63,624 nt of DNA from an uncultured Salinimicrobium sp. (lineage in GTDB: Bacteria; Bacteroidota; Bacteroidia; Flavobacteriales; Flavobacteriaceae). Where the stretch lies: the NCBI GenBank assembly GCA_946887075.1, contig CAMPKA010000019.1, positions 1 to 63,624 of the forward strand, in the 5' to 3' direction. How positions within the stretch are numbered: the stretch's first letter is position 1; every line of letters begins with the position of its first letter. Shown one piece after another: positions 48,361 through 56,569 of this stretch. The notes under the pieces were generated by a model. The model was not told the DNA's origin and did not search any database. It saw nothing but the letters and a program-made list of their open reading frames with translations. The position numbers were made by a program, and so were the translations under genes.

Positions 48361-48387
48361 TAAAGCTCATCCTGCTGCTTACCCTCA

Positions 48388-48395
48388 CAAAGTTA
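48388..48395 (-). promoter_or_regulatory. Promoter box of the coiled-coil/zapA unit
   Basis: TAACTTTG on the minus strand, 27 nt before the start at 48360. Exact TAnnTTTG; -33 element unclear. Confidence 0.45.
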
Positions 48396-48537
48396 ACATA
48401 CCTTCACAAATATCCCAATAATTAACGTGCTATTTTGAAAGCCAGGCTTAAAAAAAATAAGGTCCTCATAAATAGGAGTTTATTTTTGGTCATAGGCTTT
48501 GTATATTTAAGCGCTATTAAAAAGAAACCCCTAAGTC

Positions 48538-50229
48538 ATGAAGCTGACCTGCGCCGCAATCCTGTTTATTATCCATACGGCCGCTTTTGCCCAGGCCGAG
48601 ATACCAGTCGATTATTTCCAGGATCCCCTTGAGGTACCCCTTGCGCTTTCGGGGACCTTCGGAGAGCTCAGATCCAACCATTTTCACAGCGGATTGGACA
48701 TCAAGACGCAACAGAGAGAGGGACTACCCATTCTGGCCGCTGCAGACGGGTACGTGAGTCGGATCAATATTTCGCATTACGGATATGGAAAAGCTGTTTA
48801 TATTCAGCATCCCAATGGATATACGACCGTTTACGGTCACCTCAAGGAATTGTCTCCGGAGATCAAAAAGTATGTCAGGGAGCGACAATATAACAATGAG
48901 AGCTATGAAATCGAACTTTTCCCAGAGGCAGACGATCTCCCCGTTGACCAGGGAGAACTGGTTGCCCTCAGCGGAAATACCGGGGGAAGTGGAGGTCCTC
49001 ACTTGCATTTCGAGATCAGAGATGGGCTCCAGCGCCCGATGAATCCGCTTATGTTCGGAATTAAACTCGAAGATACGAGGGCCCCACTGGTCAAGGGGCT
49101 TTATGTTTATCCATTGGGTGAGGATGCACATGCCAACGGAAAAATATCCCGGCAGCGTCTGGAGCTTATCCCTCAGGGAGATGGCTCCTACAGGACCCCT
49201 CAGGTGACGGCTTGTGGAAAGATCGGGTTTGGGGTGATAACCGTGGACCAACTCAATGCGGCACCTAACCAGAACGGGGTTTTTAGGATTGAGGCGAGCC
49301 TTAATGGAGACAAGGTTTTCCAGGCCAATTTCGAAAAATTTGCTTTTTCAGAAACCAGGCATCTCAATCAGCTGATCGACTATGAATTCTATGCGAGGAA
49401 CAGATCCAGAATTCAAAAGCTCTTTGTGGAGCCTTCTAATCCGTTGAGCATATACTCAGGCCTGATCCGCGATGGTTATCTCCATATTCAGGACAGCATA
49501 ACCTATAGTTATCTTATCCGTGTCTCTGATTATGAGGGAAACCAGCGCGTGGTCGAGATCCCAATAAGAGGAAAGCAGATGATAGACCTTCCGGAAGAGG
49601 AAGACAACAGTACTCCCTATTTTGTGACCGCTAACGCACCCGTTCATTTTGAGCAGAACGGAATCAGCATCGATATCCCCGCAGGCACTTTTTATCAGGA
49701 CGCCTATCTCGATATTGAGTTTGAAAAGGACAAGGTGAAGGTACATGAGGATGTCATTCCCCTTCACAGCAGTATGGATATCACTTTTGACGTTTCAGAA
49801 TATCCCGAGGAGCAAGTAGATAAGATGTTTGTCGCCAGCCTAAATAAATGGGGAACCTCCTCCTATTCCGGTGCAGACCTCAAGGGGGACAAACTGAGTA
49901 CCAGCACCCGGAGTCTCGGGACCTACACGCTCGACAGGGATGACACCCCTCCCACTGTGGTACCTGTCAATTTCAGGGACGGCCAGTGGATTTCCAATAA
50001 TGAAACACTTAAGGTCAGGATTTCCGACAACCTCTCAGGAATCAAAAAGTTCAGGGCAACGGTCAACGGTGAGTGGATCCTGATGGAGTACGAGTACAAG
50101 GATAATATGCTTACGCATTACTTCTCTGACGGGGCAGTCACCGAAACAGAAAATGATTTTAAACTGGTGGTAGAGGACAATGTTGGAAACACCACTGTTT
50201 ATGAGGCTACGTTTTTCAGAAAGGAGTAA
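48538..50229 (+). CDS. M23 family zinc metallopeptidase
   Basis: 563 residues: signal peptide (about 1-18), then a LytM/M23 domain with the zinc motif HSGLD (about 43-47) and HLHFE (near 156-160), followed by two or three beta-sandwich domains (about 240-563). M23 enzymes cleave peptidoglycan cross-links. The long C-terminal beta region may anchor or position it in the periplasm. All zinc ligands are present. Confidence 0.9.
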   Translation: MKLTCAAILFIIHTAAFAQAEIPVDYFQDPLEVPLALSGTFGELRSNHFHSGLDIKTQQREGLPILAAADGYVSRINISHYGYGKAVYIQHPNGYTTVYGHLKELSPEIKKYVRERQYNNESYEIELFPEADDLPVDQGELVALSGNTGGSGGPHLHFEIRDGLQRPMNPLMFGIKLEDTRAPLVKGLYVYPLGEDAHANGKISRQRLELIPQGDGSYRTPQVTACGKIGFGVITVDQLNAAPNQNGVFRIEASLNGDKVFQANFEKFAFSETRHLNQLIDYEFYARNRSRIQKLFVEPSNPLSIYSGLIRDGYLHIQDSITYSYLIRVSDYEGNQRVVEIPIRGKQMIDLPEEEDNSTPYFVTANAPVHFEQNGISIDIPAGTFYQDAYLDIEFEKDKVKVHEDVIPLHSSMDITFDVSEYPEEQVDKMFVASLNKWGTSSYSGADLKGDKLSTSTRSLGTYTLDRDDTPPTVVPVNFRDGQWISNNETLKVRISDNLSGIKKFRATVNGEWILMEYEYKDNMLTHYFSDGAVTETENDFKLVVEDNVGNTTVYEATFFRKE

Positions 50230-50367
50230 TCCAGATGTTGCATAAAGATTTCTTTTAATAAGCCTGTTCTAGAAAAGACCTAAAAATGATCTTCGGGTGA
50301 AATCAAAGGAAGATTTTCCTATTTGGAAAGGCTGACCTGAACTTTAGGAAAGCAATAATTGTAAAAA

Positions 50368-51126
50368 TCAAAGAATGTCCTTTACAAGATGGAACATATG
50401 ATTTTTCAGAAAATCCTGTATTTCCTTTTCTTTATCTCTCCTGTTTGCATAACCGAAGAGCTTTGTGTAATTGATTGCGTAGTTGCTAAGGGAGTTCTGA
50501 TAAATTTGGATTAGTTCCGGACCTTTTGAATAATAGAACAACTTTTGCTCTGCAAATAGATCTACAAGAATTTTCTCCAGTAGGGGTGTAAAGGGTTTGA
50601 CCTTTTGATCTGTCCTTCTTTCTATTGGTGAACGCGTAATGAGATTTTTAATTACCACAGGAGAGTTACTCTCTGCGACGTAAAATTCAATCACCTTTTC
50701 ATCCGGTTTTAAAAAAATGTCCTGTTTTGATGAACTTTTTAAATAGAAAAACAAGGATTGTGTAAATTCCTTCTCTATTTCGACTATTATTGTGGATTTA
50801 CTGATCTGGTGCTGAGAGAATTCATTTAGCCAGTCCGTTTCCCATACGCCATATTTTACGTAACCAAACTTAAGCTGAATCTTCTTGGTGAGGCTCATAA
50901 GCTCTTTAGACATCGGGGGCCTAAATAATGGTTTATTTGATATAGTGTAGAAACCTGTTTTCAAAGGTTGAATGATGTTTTTGTCTTTAAGGTCATAGAT
51001 CCTCCACCCGAAGGTTCCTTCTTTCAGGTTCGGATCAAAATATCTGTAGAATTCCAAGAGGTCCTCCCGCGTAAAACATTCACCTTGAAATTCTTCAATG
51101 AGTTTCTTCTCAATAAATTTTCCCAT
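50368..51126 (-). CDS. AbiEi-like/DUF6577-like winged-helix protein
   Basis: 252 residues. The first 60 residues look like a winged helix (EFQGECFTREDLLEFYRYFD, GTFGWRIYDLKDKNIIQPL), as in AbiEi-type antitoxins that repress their own promoter, and the C-terminal part is mixed helix and strand with LITRSPIERRTDQ. No toxin gene (AbiEii-like nucleotidyltransferase) lies on either side, so it is solitary. The gene and its flanks are richer in A+T than neighbours. A promoter box at 51144-51151 and an inverted repeat at 51183-51211 precede it. The family label is moderate; the regulatory role is inferred. Confidence 0.5.
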   Translation of the reverse strand: MGKFIEKKLIEEFQGECFTREDLLEFYRYFDPNLKEGTFGWRIYDLKDKNIIQPLKTGFYTISNKPLFRPPMSKELMSLTKKIQLKFGYVKYGVWETDWLNEFSQHQISKSTIIVEIEKEFTQSLFFYLKSSSKQDIFLKPDEKVIEFYVAESNSPVVIKNLITRSPIERRTDQKVKPFTPLLEKILVDLFAEQKLFYYSKGPELIQIYQNSLSNYAINYTKLFGYANRRDKEKEIQDFLKNHMFHLVKDIL

Positions 51127-51143
51127 CTAAGTTCAAATTTTAC

Positions 51144-51211
51144 CAAATATAGCCTTTTCTGGTAATTTTTTGAAAATAAAATATTGCCAATTTTATTAAA
51201 AAGTGGCAAAA
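51144..51211 (-). promoter_or_regulatory. Promoter box and inverted repeat upstream of the AbiEi-like gene
   Basis: TATATTTG on the minus strand (51151-51144) precedes the ATG by 17 nt. Further upstream, TTGCCA (51184-51189) and TGGCAA (51204-51209) are inverted around 14 nt, extending to 9-nt arms with one mismatch. The spacing suits a dimeric repressor or activator. Confidence 0.5.
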
Positions 51212-51316
51212 TTTGGGAACCGTAAAATTTTCAGAAAACTGATTGGAATGAGTTCTACGACCAAATTGATCTCTAGAAACCGATATAATCTTTATTCAAT
51301 GTACCTGCCCTTCTGC

Positions 51317-52462
51317 TTACCCGACAAATTCTTTGAGGACTTTGATCACGTAGTCTACTTCCTCCTTGGTATTATAATGGGAAAAAGAGAAGCGGAGGGA
51401 AGGTTTTTGCAAGTCCTCCTCCTCAAGAAAAGCACTCAGGACATGGGAACCTTTGTCTGTACCGCTCTGGCACGCACTTCCTTTGGAGCAGGCAATGCCA
51501 TTGAGGTCCAACTGGAAGAGAAGTAACATCGCTTTTTCCTTGGAAACTGGGAGGCAGACATTGATCAAGGTATAGGTGCTGTGCTCAAAGTCATCGCAAT
51601 CTCCATTAAACTTACACCCGGGCACTTCAGCCTTTAGTCTTTCGATGAAATATCTTTTCAGGGAAGTGATGAACTTCCGCTCTTCCCCCAGATTCTTATA
51701 GGAAAGCTTAAGCGCCTCTTCAAGTCCGACGATATTGTGGACTGCTTCAGTCCCAGCTCGAAATCCCCTTTCCTGTTCTCCGCCGAAGATCAGGGGTTGA
51801 AGGCCACTGTTCTTTCTGATATAGGCAAAGCCGACACCTTTAGGGCCATGGAATTTGTGTGCACTGACCGCTGTGAAATCTACAGGGATCCTGGAAAGAT
51901 CAATTTCATAGTGGCCTATGGATTGTACCATATCTGAATGGAAAAGGGCTTTATGGTCGCTACACAATTGTCCTACCCGCTCGATGTCCAGGAGATTTCC
52001 TACTTCGTTATTGACATGCATTAAACTGACCAGGGTCTTTTCCTCTCCTGAACCCAGCAGTTCCTCAAGATGATCCATGTTTATCCGACCACAGGAATCG
52101 AGTGAAACATATAACAGCTCCACTCCATGCACCTCTTGCAGCTTGTTTAAGGTGTACAGTACAGCATGATGTTCGATTCTGGAGGTGATTACCCTTTTGA
52201 CGCCCAGATCCCGAACCGCAGAGTTCAATACGAGATTGTCTGCTTCGGTACCTCCAGAGGTGAAAATGATTTCAGAAGGAGCCACTTTAAGTATTGATGC
52301 GACTGTTTTCCTCGCCTGTTCGATCAGCGTCTTTGCAGACCGGCCAAAGGCATGTGTGGAAGAGGGATTACCGTAGGTATCTTTCATAACCTCGGTCATC
52401 CGGGCAACCACCTCCTCCCGGATTCGGGTGGTGGCGGCATTGTCGAAGTACACTTTTTCCAT
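51317..52462 (-). CDS. Cysteine desulfurase (NifS/IscS type)
   Basis: 381 residues from the ATG at 52462; the TTG three codons earlier is part of the promoter box. A PLP enzyme that takes sulfur from cysteine to its active Cys. The PLP-Lys is in VSAHKFHGPKGVG and the sulfur-carrying Cys in GSACQSG. Class cannot be settled beyond the NifS/IscS group. No iscU or other partner is adjacent. Confidence 0.9.
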   Translation of the reverse strand: MEKVYFDNAATTRIREEVVARMTEVMKDTYGNPSSTHAFGRSAKTLIEQARKTVASILKVAPSEIIFTSGGTEADNLVLNSAVRDLGVKRVITSRIEHHAVLYTLNKLQEVHGVELLYVSLDSCGRINMDHLEELLGSGEEKTLVSLMHVNNEVGNLLDIERVGQLCSDHKALFHSDMVQSIGHYEIDLSRIPVDFTAVSAHKFHGPKGVGFAYIRKNSGLQPLIFGGEQERGFRAGTEAVHNIVGLEEALKLSYKNLGEERKFITSLKRYFIERLKAEVPGCKFNGDCDDFEHSTYTLINVCLPVSKEKAMLLLFQLDLNGIACSKGSACQSGTDKGSHVLSAFLEEEDLQKPSLRFSFSHYNTKEEVDYVIKVLKEFVG

Positions 52463-52468
52463 GGGAAA

Positions 52469-52476
52469 CAAATTTA
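52469..52476 (-). promoter_or_regulatory. Promoter box of the cysteine desulfurase gene
   Basis: TAAATTTG on the minus strand, ending 6 nt before the ATG at 52462. Implies a very short or absent 5' leader. Confidence 0.5.
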
Positions 52477-52527
52477 AAGTATTTTAAATAATTAGCGTGA
52501 ACCAGCCGTTTAAATTCAGGATTCCTT

Positions 52528-52535
52528 TAATTTTG
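52528..52535 (+). promoter_or_regulatory. Promoter box of the lipoprotein gene
   Basis: TAATTTTG, exact TAnnTTTG, 15 nt before the ATG at 52551. This supports that ATG over the earlier in-frame start at 52497. Confidence 0.5.
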
Positions 52536-52550
52536 TTCCAAACGCGGTTT

Positions 52551-53501
52551 ATGAAAAGATTTTTCAGCCTTTTAGTGCTCACTTCCCTCCTGGCTTCATG
52601 TGATGACGGAGACCTGATTGTCACGGATTTTAATTTTGAGGATCAGGAACTGGAGCATTGCGGCGATCTCGAATCTCACGTTCTCTTCAACATCAACAAC
52701 GAACAGGTTCATGAAGCCATTGCCTTTCGTTTTGACCTGAAGATCACAGAGCCTGATTTTCTTTCGGAAGAGGAAGGGCAAATCAGCATTCCGCTAAACA
52801 ATTCCAATCAGATCATATACCGCGTATTCGACGGAGAGGTTGACCAGGACTACTTCTGCAGTGACATACCCCCGGTCGAACCCGGGGTGTCCAAAGAGTT
52901 CCGCAGTACTACGGGTGGAGAAGTTATCCTTACTACCACTCTTGCCAACACGACAGACCACGATAGTGACGGAGTGACCTCACAACAGGAATCCATGGAA
53001 ACGGAAAGGGATACAGACCAGGACGGAATTCCGGATTACCTGGACATTGATGATGATGCGGACAATGTCCTGACCCGGGTGGAAATCGAGGTGGAAGCCA
53101 CCACTTCTGTAAATGGTTTTCCGGATTCAGATGGCGATGGCACTGCCGATTATCTCGACGCAGATGACGACAATGACCAGGTAATCACCAGATATGAGGA
53201 CTGGAACGGAAATCAGAATCCCGCTGATGATCAGAATGATGAGGGAATTCCTCATTATCTGAATCCAGAAATCGTAGATGATTTTCCCATCGATACTTTC
53301 AGGACCAATGAGATCACCAAGAGTTACCGTTATCTCCTGACCGTCGAAAACCTGACCCTGGTCAACCAGGGAGGGGATGGAGAACAGATCAGATTACAGG
53401 ACTATGTACTTGGCTTCTACGATTCGCCTGCTCTGAGGGAAGTAATCGAACCAGGGCTTGACGGAGAAGAACCAGAGGAGAACCCGGAGGGAGATCAGTA
53501 G
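52551..53501 (+). CDS. Lipoprotein with acidic thrombospondin type 3-like repeats
   Basis: 316 residues from the ATG at 52551. Signal peptide with lipobox LLASC (Cys at about 16). The middle (about 140-250) has repeated DSDGV, DTDQDGIPDYLDIDDDADN and DSDGDGTADYLDADDDNDQ segments, typical of calcium-binding TSP3-like repeats. N- and C-terminal parts are not recognised. Probably an outer-membrane lipoprotein. It is convergent with the Smr gene, with 7 nt of overlap at their 3' ends. Confidence 0.78.
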   Translation: MKRFFSLLVLTSLLASCDDGDLIVTDFNFEDQELEHCGDLESHVLFNINNEQVHEAIAFRFDLKITEPDFLSEEEGQISIPLNNSNQIIYRVFDGEVDQDYFCSDIPPVEPGVSKEFRSTTGGEVILTTTLANTTDHDSDGVTSQQESMETERDTDQDGIPDYLDIDDDADNVLTRVEIEVEATTSVNGFPDSDGDGTADYLDADDDNDQVITRYEDWNGNQNPADDQNDEGIPHYLNPEIVDDFPIDTFRTNEITKSYRYLLTVENLTLVNQGGDGEQIRLQDYVLGFYDSPALREVIEPGLDGEEPEENPEGDQ

Positions 53502-54049
53502 TTCTGCAGGATGTAAGTTTCTGTAGCACCCATTCCATATTTCTGAAAGTCGGCGTCATAGAATTTAATGTTCTCGTACCTGCTGAAAAGCGTTTCAAGT
53601 TCCGCCTTCAGGACCCCTTCTCCCACTCCGTGGATAAAAACCACCCTTTGTATTCTTTTACTGATCGCAAACTCAAGCTGCCGTCTTGCAGTGTCCAGCT
53701 GCAAGTTGAGAATCTGGAAATTATCCATTCGGGCACTTGAGGAAACCAGTTTATGGATATGGAGATCCACCTCAAGGGGTGGCGCCTGTCGATCTTTTCT
53801 TCGGACCTTTTCCCGGGGCCGTTTTCGCGAGGCTTCTTGCTGCTTCTGATGAATTACCTCGGATATTCCTTCTGCACCTTCCGGAATGATGTTCTCGATA
53901 TTCTCGATTAACACAACCTCTTCCTCCCTGAAATTCAGAATAAAACCTTCCGTGGTTTCAATCTTTACTTCACCATCATTTACGGCGATTACCCTTCCTT
54001 CCAAATCCTCGTCGATGACTCCTATTCGATCCCCAGGTCTGAATTTCAT
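53495..54049 (-). CDS. Smr-domain protein
   Basis: 184 residues. The N-terminal half (1-50) is a small beta domain (FRPGDRIGVIDEDLEGRVIA), the C-terminal Smr domain (about 95-184) has VDLHIHKL and the nuclease-like HGVGEGVLK. Smr domains in MutS2 and others can cut nucleic acid. A MutS ATPase part is absent, so this is a free Smr protein. Start overlaps the downstream-side neighbour at 54046 by 4 nt. Confidence 0.85.
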   Translation of the reverse strand: MKFRPGDRIGVIDEDLEGRVIAVNDGEVKIETTEGFILNFREEEVVLIENIENIIPEGAEGISEVIHQKQQEASRKRPREKVRRKDRQAPPLEVDLHIHKLVSSSARMDNFQILNLQLDTARRQLEFAISKRIQRVVFIHGVGEGVLKAELETLFSRYENIKFYDADFQKYGMGATETYILQNY

Positions 54050-54267
54050 TCCTCCTTTTTATCGTTATGATGCTCCTCTTCTTCAAGATGATCATCCTTG
54101 GTGTCAACCCAGAAACGGGTGGCGCGATACAGGCCAAACATCAGCAGGATGATGCCTGCGACCCGGATATAAACATTCTGCTTTTCACCTGCGATTTCCA
54201 TCATTAACATAGCCCCTCCGACAATGATGAGGAATGAGTTGAGTAACTGAGAATTTCTTTTTATCAT
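54046..54267 (-). CDS. Small two-helix membrane protein
   Basis: 73 residues from the ATG at 54267. Two membrane helices (about 8-25 and 31-48) and an acidic, His-rich tail (HLEEEEHHNDKKEE). AACCAACC lies 4 nt before the start codon on the coding strand. It overlaps the Smr gene by 4 nt and is probably co-transcribed. Function unknown. Confidence 0.6.
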   Translation of the reverse strand: MIKRNSQLLNSFLIIVGGAMLMMEIAGEKQNVYIRVAGIILLMFGLYRATRFWVDTKDDHLEEEEHHNDKKEE

Positions 54268-54450
54268 CTCTGGTTGGTTTAATGATCCCGGATTAACCAT
54301 GCAGGCAACTGGCCACAAATTTCGGCAAAATTTTGTGGACTGCTTCTTTCACCATGGCATTATTTGACCTGCATCTTTCGTGTTACCACGGATTTCGTGT
54401 TTCCGTGATGGTATTTCTTGTTATCTTGGTACTGCAATCTGGAGCTTATC

Positions 54451-54735
54451 ATGGAAGAATTTATGCTGCCCTGTCTCAACAAACAGCTCTTCGGGCTGGA
54501 CTGCATGGGTTGCGGAGCCCAGCGGGCGCTCCTCCTGGTCTTTCAGGGGCACTTCACAGCTGCTTTCAGGATGTATCCTGCGATATATCCCATTTTCCTA
54601 CTCCTGATTTTCCTATTTGTTAATCTTTTTATTAAATTCCGGAGGGATTGGCTGATAAAAGCAGGTTTGATCATTATCACCGGTGTTGTTATCGTCGGAT
54701 CATACCTGTATAAGATCAGCTTCCTGTTCAACTAA
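54451..54735 (+). CDS. DUF2752 domain membrane protein
   Basis: 94 residues from the ATG at 54451 rather than the TTG at 54418. The DUF2752 motif CLNKQLFGLDCMGCGAQRAL is present, with CxxC-like cysteines that could bind metal or form a disulfide, followed by two membrane helices. It is 14 nt upstream of the CCC-motif gene, with which DUF2752 is commonly paired in flavobacteria. A weak promoter-like TATCTTGG lies at 54422-54429. Confidence 0.8.
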   Translation: MEEFMLPCLNKQLFGLDCMGCGAQRALLLVFQGHFTAAFRMYPAIYPIFLLLIFLFVNLFIKFRRDWLIKAGLIIITGVVIVGSYLYKISFLFN

Positions 54736-54749
54736 CCAAACCAACCATT

Positions 54750-55085
54750 ATGGAAAGACAAACGCTTCCCAATTCCACGCTGATTCTTGTTTTCGGAATC
54801 CTTTCGATTGTAACCTGCTGCTGCTATGGGGTACTCGGGCTGATCTTCGGGATCGTGGCCCTGGTGTTAGCAAAAAAAGCAAAACAGATCTATCTCGCGG
54901 ATCCGGAAATTTACTCTGGGTATAGTAACGTGAAAACGGGTAGGATTCTGGCTATCATCGGTATCGTGCTCTCCGGGCTGTATCTTATCCTCAATATCGC
55001 CTTCATCGCCTATTACGGATTTGAGGGTATAGAGGAAATGCAACAGGAGATCCTTAGGGAATACGGCCAGGGAATAGAAGCCTAA
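54750..55085 (+). CDS. CCC-motif membrane protein
   Basis: 111 residues, two membrane helices with the motif VTCCCYG in the first (about 18-24), and GRILAIIGIVLSGLYLIL in the second. The pattern resembles interferon-induced transmembrane/CD225-like small membrane proteins. AACCAACC sits 3 nt before the ATG. Paired with DUF2752 upstream. Function unknown. A hairpin follows. Confidence 0.75.
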   Translation: MERQTLPNSTLILVFGILSIVTCCCYGVLGLIFGIVALVLAKKAKQIYLADPEIYSGYSNVKTGRILAIIGIVLSGLYLILNIAFIAYYGFEGIEEMQQEILREYGQGIEA

Positions 55086-55098
55086 GCAGGAGGGTGAA

Positions 55099-55140
55099 GA
55101 ATAGAGGCTGCTGCTGAAGCGGCCCCTATTCCTTTCTATT
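55099..55140 (+). terminator. Terminator after the CCC-motif gene
   Basis: GAATAGaGGC (55099-55108) pairs with GCCcCTATTC (55122-55131), followed by CTTTCTATTT. It separates convergent genes. Confidence 0.7.
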
Positions 55141-55142
55141 TG

Positions 55143-56396
55143 TTATCCTGCCTGACTCTCGAATTCTGAGAGGGTCCCTGTAATGATTTCCACACAAGCT
55201 TCCAACTGCTGCTGGTTCATCACCAGCGGGGGAGCGAATCGGATAATATTTCCATGGGTCGGTTTGGCAAGAAGTCCATTGTCTTTCAGTCTCAGACAGA
55301 TATCCCAGGCGGTTGAACTCTCTTCTGTGTCATTGATCACAATGGCATTCAGAAGACCCTTCCCTCTTACGAGCTTCACGATCCCGGAATTCCTGATATA
55401 GTCGTCCATCAGCCTTCGGAACAGATTCCCAAGCTTTTCGGCGTTTCCCGCCAGGTCTTCATCCCGGATGACATCCAGGGCAGCCATCGCGACAGCGCAG
55501 GCAATCGGGTTACCACCAAAGGTAGATCCATGCTGTCCCGGTTTGATTACATCCATCACCTCATTATCTGCCAGGACTGCGGATACAGGGTATACCCCTC
55601 CAGATATGGCTTTCCCCAGGATCAGAATATCTGGTTTCACCTCTTCATGGTCCACAGCAAGCAATTTACCGGTGCGGCCAATCCCCGTTTGCACTTCATC
55701 GGCGATAAACAGGACCCCGTGTTTTTTGCAAAGTTCCCTCGTCCTGGACAGGAATCCTTCAGCCGGCACATATACTCCTGCTTCTCCCTGAATAGGCTCC
55801 ACCAGAAAACCAGCTATATCCTGATTCTCATCCAGCACTTTTTCCAGTGCATCAGGATCATTGTAGGGGATCTTGATAAAACCGGGAGTATAGGGACCGA
55901 AATTCCGTCTGGCCTCCTCGTCGTTAGAGAAGGAAATGATTGTGGTGGTCCTGCCATGAAAATTGTTTTCACATACCACGATTTTGGCCTCAGTCTCTTT
56001 TACGCCTTTCTTCTCGTATGCCCATTTTCTGGCGAGTTTAATCGCGGTTTCGACCGCTTCTGCTCCGGTATTCATCGGAAGGAGCTTATCAAAACCAAAA
56101 TAAGAAGTGGCGTACTTTTCGTACTGTCCCAGGATATCATTGTGGAAGGCCCTCGAGGTAAGGGTTAATTTTCGGGCCTGTTCTGTCATCGCACCTACAA
56201 TCCTCGGGTGGCAGTGGCCTTGGTTCAGCGCGGAATACGCCGACAGGAAGTCATAATATTTCTTTCCTTCGACATCCCAGACGAATACCCCTTCCCCTCT
56301 TTCCAGGACAACCGGTAGCGGATGATAGTTATGAGCCCCGTACTGATCTTCCAGTGCTATCGCTTCTTTGGATGATACTTTTTCTAAAACCGACAT
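55143..56396 (-). CDS. rocD: Ornithine aminotransferase
   Basis: 417 residues from the ATG at 56396; the longer reading adds a hydrophobic stretch not found in the family. Class III PLP aminotransferase that transfers the delta-amino group of ornithine to 2-oxoglutarate, giving glutamate semialdehyde. The PLP-Lys is in [21 protein letters not shown] and the [11 protein letters not shown] segment are typical of ornithine aminotransferases. Other class III enzymes remain a small possibility. Confidence 0.92.
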   Translation of the reverse strand: MSVLEKVSSKEAIALEDQYGAHNYHPLPVVLERGEGVFVWDVEGKKYYDFLSAYSALNQGHCHPRIVGAMTEQARKLTLTSRAFHNDILGQYEKYATSYFGFDKLLPMNTGAEAVETAIKLARKWAYEKKGVKETEAKIVVCENNFHGRTTTIISFSNDEEARRNFGPYTPGFIKIPYNDPDALEKVLDENQDIAGFLVEPIQGEAGVYVPAEGFLSRTRELCKKHGVLFIADEVQTGIGRTGKLLAVDHEEVKPDILILGKAISGGVYPVSAVLADNEVMDVIKPGQHGSTFGGNPIACAVAMAALDVIRDEDLAGNAEKLGNLFRRLMDDYIRNSGIVKLVRGKGLLNAIVINDTEESSTAWDICLRLKDNGLLAKPTHGNIIRFAPPLVMNQQQLEACVEIITGTLSEFESQAG

Positions 56397-56557
56397 GTCT
56401 TTACAAATTTTAATTATTGACAAAGAAATTCCTGCTTTTAGAAAACCCAGAAGCCAGGTTTTCAGGAGAGAAATCATCCTTTTTCGGGAGGCTGCAAATT
56501 ACTAAATGTTCTCCGATTTTTTGAAGCCCCAGCCACTTTAATTCCTTGCAATTGTCC

Positions 56558-56565
56558 TATTTTTG
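56558..56565 (+). promoter_or_regulatory. Promoter box of rlmD
   Basis: TATTTTTG, exact TAnnTTTG, ends 4 nt before the ATG at 56570. The transcript is likely to be leaderless or nearly so. Confidence 0.5.
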
Positions 56566-56569
56566 CGGC

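Noticed and set aside
54750..55085. CCC-motif protein as a CD225/IFITM homologue
   Set aside because: Only the small two-helix layout and cysteines agree; there is not enough sequence identity visible to claim homology.
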